In this document: positions 32,773 to 41,475 of the stretch, one piece after another
Numbering within the stretch: the first letter of the stretch is position 1
How the letters are laid out: each line of letters opens with the position of its first letter
Assembly (NCBI GenBank): GCA_900175165.2
Contig: FWWN02000576.1
Location: forward strand, 906 to 42,380
Source of the DNA: Rhizomucor pusillus
Taxonomy: Eukaryota; Mucoromycota; Mucoromycetes; Mucorales; Lichtheimiaceae
Length of the DNA: 41,475 nucleotides
Reading direction: 5' to 3'
The notes under the pieces: model-generated
Database searches by the model: none
What the model was told of the DNA's origin: nothing
The model's input: only the letters and a program-made list of their open reading frames with translations
Made by a program: the position numbers and the translations under genes

Positions 32773-33902
32773 TCACTCCAACCTTCTTCGCCGCTGTATT
32801 CGAGTTTTTCAATTTGATAAAATGCTGTCATGCCTGCATCGAAATGTTGAGTGACGTGGCAGTGGAACAGCCACTGACCCTCATTGTCAGGCATCATGTC
32901 TAAAACTTGGAAACTAATAGGCGTCAGATCGACTACATCCACCCGATGCCCACGCTGCAGGAGCGTGCCGCCGTGCCAGTGAGCCGTGTGCATATCATCG
33001 TCGGCGACCTCCATCGACATGACGTACCACCGCACTGCTTCCCCGTAGATCAAGTGTATATCCTTGTTGTTGTTGTAAATGAATCCATTAATGTGGTACA
33101 TGCGGTTCGACTCCAAAAATGTTCGATTGATTTGTCCCTGACCGGCAGCAGCCGGCAGTTCGAAATTGGCATCTTGCGCTGACTTTTCGAGATAATGCGA
33201 CAAGTTCTCATCCGCGATAGACATGAGTATGAACACCTCTTGGTCCAGATAGTATGCTTTTTCAGGCGAGCCGGCGGTCGGGCGTTGCAGCGCACCTTGA
33301 GCGTAGATCACAATGGGACCGATCAAACCCGAGTTGATGTCACGCACAGGGTCTGTGCGCGACGAATAAGCCCACAACACAGAGTGCGTAGGATCTGTCA
33401 CTGCGTCCTCGGGTACATCCCAGATATACACATACGTCTCGTTGGGCGGGATTGCGTTGCCTGGCAAGTAGCGATGTTGTTGTTGTTGTTGTTTCTGGGT
33501 ATTATCGTCAACGACGATATCTCGTGTGTGTGGATGGAGACTGTAAGGGCGGCTTGCCATGTTTTTAAACAAGATTCGGATCTGGTCTCCTGACTCTGCC
33601 CGAATTACCGGACCAAAGAATCCCATGGCCGGATCGTGCGATGCTGCGCTCGAGAAGGTGTTGTCTCGGTACTGTCGAAAGATTGCCTTGGTATACACAG
33701 TGCCGATGCCGCTGGCGTAGAGCTTGCCCGCTGGGCTTTTGGCCAAGGGCAGATCGCGAAGATTATCTCTCCCGGAAGGAGCATAGTTCCACTGGATCTC
33801 TTCTGCGCTAATGTAGTATTCACGGACTTTGGCATGCACAACTGCAACGTTGTGCCAAAAAAGTAATAGTAGAACCACCAGCAGCGATCTCCTTGGAAAC
33901 AT
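32769..33902 (-). CDS. Secreted two-domain multicopper oxidase, ceruloplasmin/hephaestin-like
   Basis: A single exon of 377 residues. The signal peptide is MFPRRSLLVVLLLLFWHNV to about residue 24. The first cupredoxin domain resembles ceruloplasmin A-domains: REYYISAEEIQWNYAPSG, GFFGPVIRAESGDQIRILFK, YSLHPHTRD (HxH), YIWDVPEDA, SGLIGPIVI. The second carries HTAHWHGGTLL and WLFHCHVTQHFDAGM, a complete type 1 copper site plus type 2/3 ligands. In domain 1 the expected YHSH motif is YSSR (AYSSRTDPVRD), so two type 3 copper ligands are absent. A Gln run follows DDNTQK. Ceruloplasmin relatives oxidise Fe(II); activity here is doubtful or altered. The TAA stop (32771-32769) overlaps the stop of the channel gene on the other strand. 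Confidence 0.9.
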   Translation of the reverse strand: MFPRRSLLVVLLLLFWHNVAVVHAKVREYYISAEEIQWNYAPSGRDNLRDLPLAKSPAGKLYASGIGTVYTKAIFRQYRDNTFSSAASHDPAMGFFGPVIRAESGDQIRILFKNMASRPYSLHPHTRDIVVDDNTQKQQQQQHRYLPGNAIPPNETYVYIWDVPEDAVTDPTHSVLWAYSSRTDPVRDINSGLIGPIVIYAQGALQRPTAGSPEKAYYLDQEVFILMSIADENLSHYLEKSAQDANFELPAAAGQGQINRTFLESNRMYHINGFIYNNNKDIHLIYGEAVRWYVMSMEVADDDMHTAHWHGGTLLQRGHRVDVVDLTPISFQVLDMMPDNEGQWLFHCHVTQHFDAGMTAFYQIEKLEYSGEEGWSD

Positions 33903-34151
33903 TTAACAGGGCATCAGAGATTAAAAAGTGAGCAAAGAATTGTGGAAAGAAATAGGTAATGAGGGAAAAAATGTCATACGATTTTTTAATAGAAACAAAA
34001 GCAAAAATAGATTCTTGGTGGTATCGCTACAAATTGTACAGCGCATGCAAAAAAGCGAAAGAGAGAGAATTTACGTGATGATATGGAATGTGAATGAGTG
34101 AGATGAGACATGATGAGCAGGATCAACGATTTAAAGTAATACAACATGCAA
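33903..34151. promoter_or_regulatory. Short promoter region of the multicopper oxidase
   Basis: About 250 AT-rich bases between the start of the oxidase and the stop of the G-patch gene, both on the - strand. No clear TATA box; nothing else seen. Confidence 0.4.
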
Positions 34152-34973
34152 CTAGCTTGACCGGACTCCAAGGATTTCATTCAACATCTTTTGGTCATGC
34201 TGCGTAGCCATGCGCTTAGCACGCAAGAATTTGGCTCTCGCGCTGTAAAAAAAAATAATAAATCAGTGCAATTCTTTGATAATTTGCGAAATGTATAGAC
34301 TCACGCATTCCGTAAAGTAGCAGCTGCCTTGCTGGTTTCCGAAGCTTTACTTTCTTCATTTTCACTGCTGCTGCTGCTACTACCGCTGCTTTCTTTCTTT
34401 GACTTCTTGCTCTTCTTGCTCTTTTTATCCTTTTTCTTTTCCTTCTTTTCCTTCTTTGTGCTCTTTTCCTCGCTATCTTGCTTCAATTTGCGCTTCTTGC
34501 GGTCGCATAATTCCTCTTGTTCTTCATCATCCTCCTGCTTTTTCCGCTTCTTCTTGTCCTTCTTATCCTTTTTACTGCTCTTCTTGTCCTTCTTGTCCTC
34601 CTTTTCCTTTTCTTCTTCCTCTGCAGCAGGCTGTTGAGGTTGGCTGTTGAGGTTGGCCAGCAGCTGGGAGAAGGCATCCGTGTTGCCCAGCCAATTATCA
34701 CTCTGGTTCTTTTTGGCACCGAGACCCAAGTTATCATCCTTGAGCTTGATCTTTATGTGATGCTGGCCGCCGTCCTCGTTGACTCCAAGACCCTTTCCTG
34801 GTGCCCAGCCCATCTTCATGAGCATACGGAATCCAAACTTTGATTGATCTGTCAACCGTTTAATCAAACTAGATCGAAAACGTATATACGATCGAGACAG
34901 TACCATTGCTCCATGCCAGATTGTTCGGATCAGCGCTGAGCCGTTGCTTGATCTTGTTCTCTGCTAAACCCAT
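34152..34973 (-). CDS. PXR1: PINX1/Pxr1 G-patch protein, ribosome biogenesis and telomerase regulation
   Basis: Three exons on the - strand: 34973-34904, 34848-34305, 34242-34152; 234 residues. The N-terminus is the family hallmark MGLAENKIKQRLSADPNN then LAWSN | DQSKFGF; intron 1 falls between Asn and the DQSKFGF motif. The G-patch covers about residues 24-70: FGFRMLMKMGWAPGKGLG, then GLGAKK and WLGNTDAFSQLL. A long Lys/Asp/Glu-rich tract (about residues 95-205, KKD/KKE type) follows, as in yeast Pxr1. The last exon ends MATQHDQKMLNEILGVRSS. In yeast, Pxr1/Gno1 works with the helicase Prp43 in pre-rRNA and snoRNA processing in the nucleolus and inhibits telomerase. The short first exon is easily missed, which would give a false start at 34906. 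Confidence 0.93.
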
Positions 34974-35573
34974 ACGAACTGCTTCCCCTCAGACCAAAAA
35001 GGATGGATAACAAAAAGTTTTGCAGACAAAGCGGAGTGGCATTTTTCTCGATCGAGGAACTGCTGTTGCTGCTTTTCATTTGTTGAGGACCTCAAGAGTT
35101 GCAAAATCAAATGTAACAATATTATCTTGAGAGTTGCAAAATAAAGTATAAGAATCAATACGGTACTCTTAAAATTCATAGTATTTGGCGCTGTTAGTAC
35201 ACCTCTTGTCGAACATCGTGACCATTTCTGCGCCCCAGAGTCGTGGAACAAAGGGAAGTCCAGATAACAGGAACAGAGACAGGATCACTCCAGTAAAGAA
35301 TTGAGCAGGCGAGGTCAGCAGCAGCAATTCGGTTGCCTTACAAACATGTTTGGAAATCCCAAGTATGCTTTACGTCGAGTCCACAACCAATACTTGCCCT
35401 GCCACTGGTCCAAGTCCGTTCCAGCCAGCAAGGAGATGAAAGGCAAAATAGCATCGCTTATCTGGTAATATTGATTTTGTAAATTTTAAAATAATCGTTC
35501 CAAAGCTGGGGCTCCTTCTGATCCAACATATCATCTCAATAGAGCCACCGGTTATACATTTTGGAGCAGGTTT
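34974..35573. other. Intergenic between two - strand genes
   Basis: About 600 bases: promoter of the PXR1 gene and 3' region of the zinc-finger gene. A 41-codon ATG frame on the + strand (35346-35471, starting MFGNPKYALRRVHNQYLP) looks somewhat protein-like, but has no recognisable homologue and no supporting signals. Confidence 0.35.
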
Positions 35574-36348
35574 TTAGTACGTTTCAAAACCAGATGTGTG
35601 GCCAAAAGGGTACGGTGAAAAGTCAAAGACAGATGGCGGATAGGGATTACTATCTAGACCCAAGAATTCTGGCTCATGGATAATGAATGGATCTGTAACA
35701 GGATATCCATTGTAGCTGTAGTAGTAGCTTGGTATGAGATTTAAAGCAGAGGCTGGTGAAATCGTCATGGTGGCAGCATCCACAATGGACGCATTATGAT
35801 TGTTATCGAGCTTGATAGTACTAGGTGTCTCGTCGAGGACTCTTCTTTCTGCTACCATTGTATAAGAAGAAAGTGCAGCTGTCAATGGATAGTACCTTCG
35901 TCCCATTGTTGCCGGATGTTTTGGCTGATGCACTTTCAAGTGACGCCGTAGATTGCCTACAACTGAAAACCGTCGGTTGCAACCATCGCTGTGTAAAACA
36001 GAAATTTAGAACAGTAATATATAATCGTTTCAGACTCACGATATACTACAAATGACACGCAAAAGGTTTCTCGCCCGTGTGAGTGTAAACGTGGGAACGC
36101 AGAGCACTTGGTTTCTTGAATGATTTAGTGCAATGTTGGCAGATATACTTCGGTTTCACTTTAACGGCAGCTTCCGTGGCGGCCGCCTGTTTCGTCGCTT
36201 TAGAGTCTGACATCGGGTGGGGTCGCACTGACACGATCCGAGGAATAAATTTCGTGCTTTTAGCTAAAGAAGAAAGAGAGAGAAGGAAAGACGGAGTAAG
36301 CGATCTAGCTACCACCTTTTTGGACTTAGACAGAACGATATTCTTCAT
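35574..36348 (-). CDS. C2H2 zinc-finger protein with two tandem fingers
   Basis: Two exons on the - strand, 36348-36050 and 35988-35574; up to 237 residues. Finger 1 is YICQHCTKSFKKPSALRSHVYTH, written as CX2C-X12-HX3H, followed by the linker TGEKPF. Finger 2 is split by the intron: ACHF | DGCNRRFSVVGNLRRHLKVH (CX4C-X12-HX3H). The donor (CATTT|GTAGTA) was chosen because it alone restores the second finger. The C-terminal about 110 residues are Tyr/Pro/Ser-rich without a domain. Start uncertain: ATG 36348 gives a basic N-terminus through a pyrimidine-rich stretch that may be an intron; ATG 36213 (MSDSKATKQ) would give 192 residues. Likely a DNA-binding regulator; target unknown. Confidence 0.82.
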
Positions 36349-37134
36349 ATAGGCTAGTCCTCAACAAACGAGGGATAACACACAGCTTGTTAATCAAATC
36401 TTTTTGTTAACAAGAAGGCGCGTAAACTGAGAACTGATTGGGTGGAACATTCTCCGTGTGAAATGCACCGATGGCAACATCGGTCGTACACAGAGAAGAT
36501 CTATGGAACAACGAACAAAAACAAGGGCCACAGAAAGGCTCCTTGACGTTCTGCGCCCGCCCGCTCTCTCCTTCTTTTTCTCGGCATCTCAGAGTTTGCG
36601 AATATATACACCAATTCAGTCATTCGAAAGAACCATTGGATTCGACGTGTGTGCATGGGCCAACTGTTTTAATTCGTCTATCGATCGTCGTCTCTTTTTG
36701 TGTACATTGTTGTCCTGTGGTTCTCCCTCCGTCCTACTACATTTGCCAAAAGTGTCTACATAGTTTCTTTGATGTATATAAAAAAGGACGTAATTGGTAA
36801 AGTGTCTACTCCTTTCCCGGCGTTCTACGATATCTACCCCTTCTTGTCTAAACGGAGTCGTACGCTCTAGATCATATCCGAATGAGGAAAAAGATGCATG
36901 CTGTGCAACAATGCGGCAACGCTCATTTCCTACAAATAAAGCTGCTACGTTCCGGGGCCTCCAATTGGACATCTATAAAGAGCAGTAGGTATTATTGTGT
37001 TTTTTTAGGACCTTAAGCAACCAAAAGATAGTGTAACTATAAAGATATGCGCATGTGTGTATATATGTGTGTGTGAGTATCTGAGAACTGGTAAAAATAC
37101 ATGCTGCTGCAGCTGCGTGCGTGTATGTGTGGTA
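36349..37134. other. Intergenic, zinc-finger promoter and 3' region of the coiled-coil gene
   Basis: No gene recognised in about 790 bases. A TG/TA-rich stretch (37034-37075) and another TG-rich tract (37113-37133) lie just beyond the stop of the coiled-coil gene. Frames around 36458-36990 have no domain character. Confidence 0.45.
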
Positions 37135-37997
37135 TCATGAGTTCGTCTGGGCTTCAGTGGCGCTGTAAGTTCGTATACGGCGGATGAGATCGTCGACCTT
37201 GGTTCTGCATGCGAGCACTGTGCTTTCCATATTTATATCTACGCTGCTATCAACCGCGGCCGTCAACTCCTGGAGCTGCTCCAACGCAGATGCCGCGAAT
37301 GCTACCAGTTCCTCCTTCTTGCGTTGCATCTGTGCACTGTGCTCTGGTACGATTCCATTCTCCTCTGCAAGCTCCTTTGCCAACTGAATACACTCCACCT
37401 CGTACATCCGTGAAAGCAGCTCATGCGAGCAAGCGAGTCGATTCATTAAAGTGACAATTTGATGAAGATCGTGTTCTAGTTGCCTTTTTTCTCTCTCACG
37501 GCGTGTTGCGAGTGATTCTTGGAGTATTTTGACACGTTGTTCTTGCCATAATTTCAGCTCTGCCTCTGTTCGATGCAGCGTCTGTGCTGAGTCTAACTGC
37601 TTGCGTAGCACGTGTGCCTCGTGCTTTAACTGTTTCACTTGCTGTTCCATAGTTTGAGATGCACGCTTGGTCGAGTTCAATTGCTGCTGCTTCGTATCCA
37701 GGATACGCATCAAGTTCTGTACGTCAGATCGGTACTGTGTATTCGAGTCTGCATGTTCCTGTGCTTGCAACTGGAACTGCTGTTTTGCTTGAATTGCCGC
37801 TTCTAGCTAGTTGATAGCTGATCAGCCACTACGAGAGAGATTGGGCTGCTGGTCTTCCTAAAGTGATCTGGTACCTGTGCTTTGGTGGAGGCGAGTTCCT
37901 TTTGGAGCGTCTCCCAGTTCTGTTGCAACTGAACAAGAACTTTGGTGGATCGCGATGACTGGATTCCGTTGGACATGTCAAGGTCAGAGGTAATCAT
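37135..37997 (-). CDS. Coiled-coil protein, possibly She3-like
   Basis: Two exons on the - strand, 37997-37875 and 37806-37135; 264 residues from the ATG at 37997. An ATG at 38096 is in frame but its first residues translate a CT-rich leader. Almost the whole protein is predicted coiled coil: STKVLVQLQQNWETLQKELA, ASQTMEQQVKQLKHEAHVLR, REREKRQLEHDLHQIVTLMN, then a second helical block to IRRIRTYSATEAQTNS. The opening (STKVLVQL..NWETLQKELASTKAQLE) recalls the start of fungal She3 proteins, adaptors for myosin-driven mRNA transport, but the similarity is weak and could be generic coiled coil. It is divergent to the CK1-type kinase gene. Function unassigned. Confidence 0.75.
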
Positions 37998-38645
37998 TGA
38001 GTTTTGCCCCGCGCGCGCTGCACAGTCTCCGGATGTGTGTGAAAGCGGGGTCGAAAAGTGAGAGAGAGAGAGAAAGAGGGAAACAGACTGCAGCATCTCA
38101 ATCCATTGTAGAGAGCTGGGAATTTTTCCCTGCTCGTTTCTTCTTTTCTTTTCTTTTCTTCTTTCGCCTTTGGAACACTTGACAAACCGCCTTTACAACT
38201 GCCGAACGTCTGCTTAACTTTCGCAACTGACCCTTATCGCCGTGCTCTTTCCGTCTGCCAGCAGGAGTCACAGCTGTTAAACCTCTTTGCTTGTTCCCGT
38301 CGGTAGCTGCGTGAAAGAGTGTGTGAGAGAGAGTGTTTGTGTGCGACGACAACGACGACGACGACGACCACAACCACGACTCTACAACACTGCAACTGCA
38401 AACGAAGGGCTTGCTCTTTTACTATCTCTTTTTTCTTTTCTCTGCTTTTTCTGCTCTGCTGCCACTCTCAAGAACCGATAACAACCTCAACGGCAGTTGC
38501 AGTAGAATAACCTGCAGAAAGGAAGAAAAAGAGCAAGAGGAGACGCAGACCCCAAGTACTACGCAATCTCATTCCCATCTCCTGTTACGACAATCTAGCA
38601 ACCATTACCAGCAGTTTTTTTGGATCTCACTAGTTCTTTGACTCA
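37998..38645. promoter_or_regulatory. Divergent promoter with pyrimidine tracts and an ACG repeat
   Basis: About 650 bases between head-to-head coiled-coil (-) and kinase (+) genes. Contains a GA tract at 38057-38080 (a CT leader for the - strand gene), a TTTTC-rich pyrimidine run at about 38138-38166, and a short GAC/ACG repeat at 38345-38369. All are low-complexity promoter or leader DNA. Confidence 0.45.
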
Positions 38646-40681
38646 ATGACAACAGCATACTCCATTTACAAGCCTGCTGCAAGCTTCAAGTCTCACAAGT
38701 CAGTTTCACCCTACGGCAGCCCACTCCCTCCTTCTCCGCCGCATAAACGTCAAAATAGTCATGTGGCATCTCAGCTCGGGGTCATTGCCAGCTCCCTCGA
38801 CAGTGTTCGCACGGATGTGAGCTCCAACAGCAGAGATGTGGTTATCGCAGACCAATGGCTCGTTCTCGCTAGAATCGGGGAAGGCTCCTTTGGTGAAGTG
38901 TTTGAGGGTACGTTGTCTTTCTCTCTTTTTTTTTCTGCAATCCGCACGATGATGTTGCACCATTCGAAGCTTAACCTAATTAATTTTGTAACCATGCAGC
39001 CCAAGATGTGGACACTGGCCGTCATTGCGCTATCAAGAGAGAGCCTCTCAATGTACCTTTTCCGCAACTGAAACATGAAAGTCTCATGTATGATGTCTTG
39101 GCAGGTGGCCGTGAGTATACCCTGAACTTTTTTTCCCAGCTCATATTTTTCTAATTATCATTCGGTAACTTTGGCTCATGTAGGCGGCATACCGAAATGC
39201 GAATGGTACGGTGAGCACGATGAATACGCATGCATCGTCATCGATCTTCTCGGACCGAGCTTAAAGCATCTGCTTGATGTCGTATCGTATGTACCACTTG
39301 ACATTATCGTTGATTTGAGTTGTCAGATGGTAAGTTTTCGGGGCAATAAGTGCGTCATTTTGAGCATATGTTGTTTATACAAACATATAAATCCTCGCAG
39401 GTTTCGATCCTTGAGCACATACACAACCGTGGTTTGGTGTATCGTGATGTGAAGCCAGAAAATTTTCTGTTCCCAGCCCGCTGCACTCTTCCCGATTTTG
39501 ACCTGCATGACCAAGAAGACCAAGATGTCAACGGAAGCAGCACCACCTCCACCACACCATACTATCAGCTAAATAAACCTACCTGCCAGGAAGTGTTCGA
39601 GCAGTGGGGCGAGGTATCACCCATGCTTTCTGTTGTGGATTTCGGCCTTGCCATGTGGTGGCGGAATCCCACCACTGGCAAGCCGTATCCCCAGGCCAGG
39701 AAGCGCATCAAGCACAAGACCGGCACCGCTCGCTATGCTTCTCTCAATGTCCACCGTGGCAAACTTCATGCTAGGCGCGATGATATAGAAAGTCTCGGCT
39801 ACTTGATTTTGGATATGACACTGGGTTCCTTACCGTGGACAGGTGTTCATGCGCGCAACTCGAAGGCCGGCTGGGACAGAATGCGTGAACTTAAAGAGGA
39901 AACAGACCTGCATGAACTCTGTGTCGGTCTCCCTCGCGGCTTTTTGGAATTTGTGCAGTATGCGCGAAGACTGCGTTTCCACGATCAACCCGATTACGAG
40001 CATCTTCGAGGGTTGTTGAAGGGCTCCTTAGCCGGCGGAAAGTACTCTGAGCTTATCAAGTCTGGATTCTTCTCCGGAACAGCGGTGAATGACAACAAGG
40101 AGGCCGAATCTGCCGAAAGTGGTAATCGACGAAATGGTAGCGGCAACAGCTGCCCTGCTCAAGGAAGCGGAGGACGAAACTATGCTTCGTCGTCCAAAAG
40201 ACGCCCTTCTTTGAAGAGCTCGTTCCAACCTAGATACGGTAAACAGCAAGAGGGTGTATTTGTGATGGATGATTTGGCAAACGAGTTGCCTGCGTTGGAA
40301 AACGGAAACGGCAAAGCCAGTCAGCACGGCAACGGTCGAACAGCGAACAGTCAACGGCGTCGGCCCAGCAGCAGCAACAGGAAACCTAGAAGTCGTCAAG
40401 ACAGCAACGGCGGTAACAAGAAGCATCCACAGCATCCCGGCGCACCTCCTTCGCCGCCGCGAAACGTTTCATCATCCTCAGCTCAACAGCAGCAGAAATC
40501 AGCTACGTGGAGAACACGAAAGCACCAAAAACCCAGTGTTGGATGGAATACTCACAGACACAATCAAATGCACGCTGTGCCTGGAGCGATCTGGGAAACT
40601 GCACCTCCTCCACCCACCCTTGCAACCTGGGGTGAGAACAAGGCAAATGCAATCTGGGGTCACACTGGCAATCCTTTGTGA
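38646..40681 (+). CDS. Casein kinase 1-type serine/threonine kinase with a Trp-repeat tail
   Basis: Four exons: 38646-38907, 39000-39110, 39184-39329, 39401-40681; 599 residues. The kinase domain starts near residue 70: glycine loop IGEGSFGEVFEAQD, ATP lysine K100 (HCAIKRE), ESLMYDVLAGG, catalytic loop YRDVKPENFL (D189, K191), DFG with D253 (SVVDFGLAMWW), and CK1-type GTARYASLNVHRG, YLILDMTLGSLPW. Between the catalytic loop and DFG is an insert of roughly 35-40 residues rich in Asp/Ser/Thr, unusual for CK1. The substitution SLNVHRG for the usual SINTHLG also marks a divergent member. The about 210-residue C-terminus is Gly/Ser/Asn/Arg-rich and ends with five spaced tryptophans (ATWRTR, VGWNTH, AIWETA, ATWGEN, AIWGHT). 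Function within CK1 pathways (membrane traffic, morphogenesis) is inferred. Confidence 0.9.
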
Positions 40682-41475
40682 ATAGTTTTCTCTCTCTCGT
40701 TTCTCTTCTTGTCTTTATTCCACTTGTAATTGTCATTACACCTTGTCGTTCTTCTTCCTCTTCTCAACCACACCTCTGTGTATCCAAGCTGTCTGTATAC
40801 CCAACCGCACCAAAATGAATAAAGCGAACAACAGCAGCATATCTTTGGCTTTTAGTCACTGCACACTAGATTTATCGGTAGTGTGTAATGTTACTGACGT
40901 TTGCAAGTAAGCTCGTGACAGGTTCAAAAATGTTTTGCAAGCAGAGTACAGTAACGTTTTGTTTGACACATTTCGTATTTACACTGAGTTTTGTAGTAGG
41001 CACCATTCTGTATTCTGTATCCGTATAAACGTGCCGGTTTGCTTACTTTTCAATGCTTGCTTTTCAACAACTCTTACGGATACTGCTACAGCTTTTTCAA
41101 AAATTGTTGGCGCATTAATCCACAATGCGGATTTGCACATTTGTCAATCCATTTTATAACAAAGCATCACAAGAAAATGGTTAGATCGGCAACGCAACAG
41201 GGGGTCTTTTGCTTCATCGTATTCCAGTCGATAGAATATTTATTCACATTTAGGACATTTTGGTGACGGCATTGTTTCACTGTATGGTCTCCTGATACCT
41301 TTTATCAAAGAAATACGTGACAATTTATCAGTCACGATGATATTAAAATAACAATACAAAAACAGGTGACAAAATGTTTTAAAATCCTGGAAGTTTAGAA
41401 AAGCCCATACCTTCTGATTACAGCAAATGAGAATGATGATATGCAAATGCTTACGATTTTCACAATTAAAGTATT
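40682..41475. other. 3' region of the kinase gene, no further gene seen
   Basis: AT-rich, without supported coding sequence on either strand up to the window end. Any gene here would have to lie mostly outside the window. Confidence 0.45.
40818..40823 (+). terminator. Probable polyadenylation signal AATAAA
   Basis: AATAAA 137 bases after the stop codon of the CK1-type kinase gene, downstream of a CT-rich 3' UTR. Fits by sequence and distance; untested. Confidence 0.5.

Noticed and set aside
35346..35471. 41-codon + strand frame beginning MFGNPKYALRR
   Set aside because: No homologue recognised, no promoter or splice support; sense and antisense readings look equally plausible.
38345..38369. 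ACG repeat as a CRISPR-like or tandem-repeat array
   Set aside because: A simple trinucleotide microsatellite in a leader region, with no spacers.

Overview
The window is eukaryotic nuclear DNA from an early-diverging filamentous fungus, most likely Mucoromycota (Mucorales-type). The evidence is densely packed genes with many short introns (mostly 50-110 bp, GT-AG), fungal regulators (an ERT1/AcuK-type Zn2Cys6 factor, a fungal ATF-type bZIP, a forkhead protein), and a gene set that includes a BK/Slo-type potassium channel and a DENND6 protein, which would be unusual for Dikarya. No tRNA, rRNA, CRISPR array or intact transposon was recognised. Exon junctions below were worked out by eye from splice signals plus reading-frame and family continuity. 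No transcripts were available.

Layout. Positions 1-3.9 kb are a graveyard of broken genes: a frameshifted coiled-coil ORF, a truncated GH31 alpha-glucosidase/sulfoquinovosidase-like fragment, and, fused directly to it on the opposite strand, a decayed reading frame resembling a Fanzor (eukaryotic TnpB-like) nuclease. Positions 3.9-8.3 kb hold a tandem pair of SAM-dependent methyltransferases with six introns at identical positions. Positions 8.6-11.2 kb encode a 12-exon DENND6 Rab-GEF, 11.8-12.9 kb an unrecognised intronless protein, and 13.4-14.4 kb the cytosolic Fe-S assembly factor Dre2. After a 2.3 kb gene-free stretch comes a Dal5/Tna1-type MFS transporter (16.7-18.5 kb).

Positions 19.2-24.2 kb form a run of three transcription factors: ERT1/AcuK-like (-), ATF-like bZIP (-) and, divergently, a forkhead protein (+). 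Positions 25.1-27.6 kb (-) hold the two molybdenum-cofactor step-1 activities, MoaA (MOCS1A) followed by MoaC (MOCS1B), arranged like the animal MOCS1 locus with a possible alternative-splice fusion. Divergent to it is a 20-exon BK-like potassium channel (28.0-32.8 kb). Its stop codon overlaps that of a convergent, secreted ceruloplasmin-like two-domain multicopper oxidase (32.8-33.9 kb).

Positions 34.2-36.3 kb (-) hold a PINX1/Pxr1 G-patch protein and a two-finger C2H2 protein. Positions 37.1-40.7 kb hold a divergent pair: a coiled-coil protein (-) and a casein-kinase-1-type kinase with a tryptophan-repeat tail (+). Most genes are ordinary housekeeping or regulatory genes without an operon-like functional link. 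The exceptions are the MoaA/MoaC pair, which act in the same step of molybdopterin synthesis, and the tandem methyltransferases.
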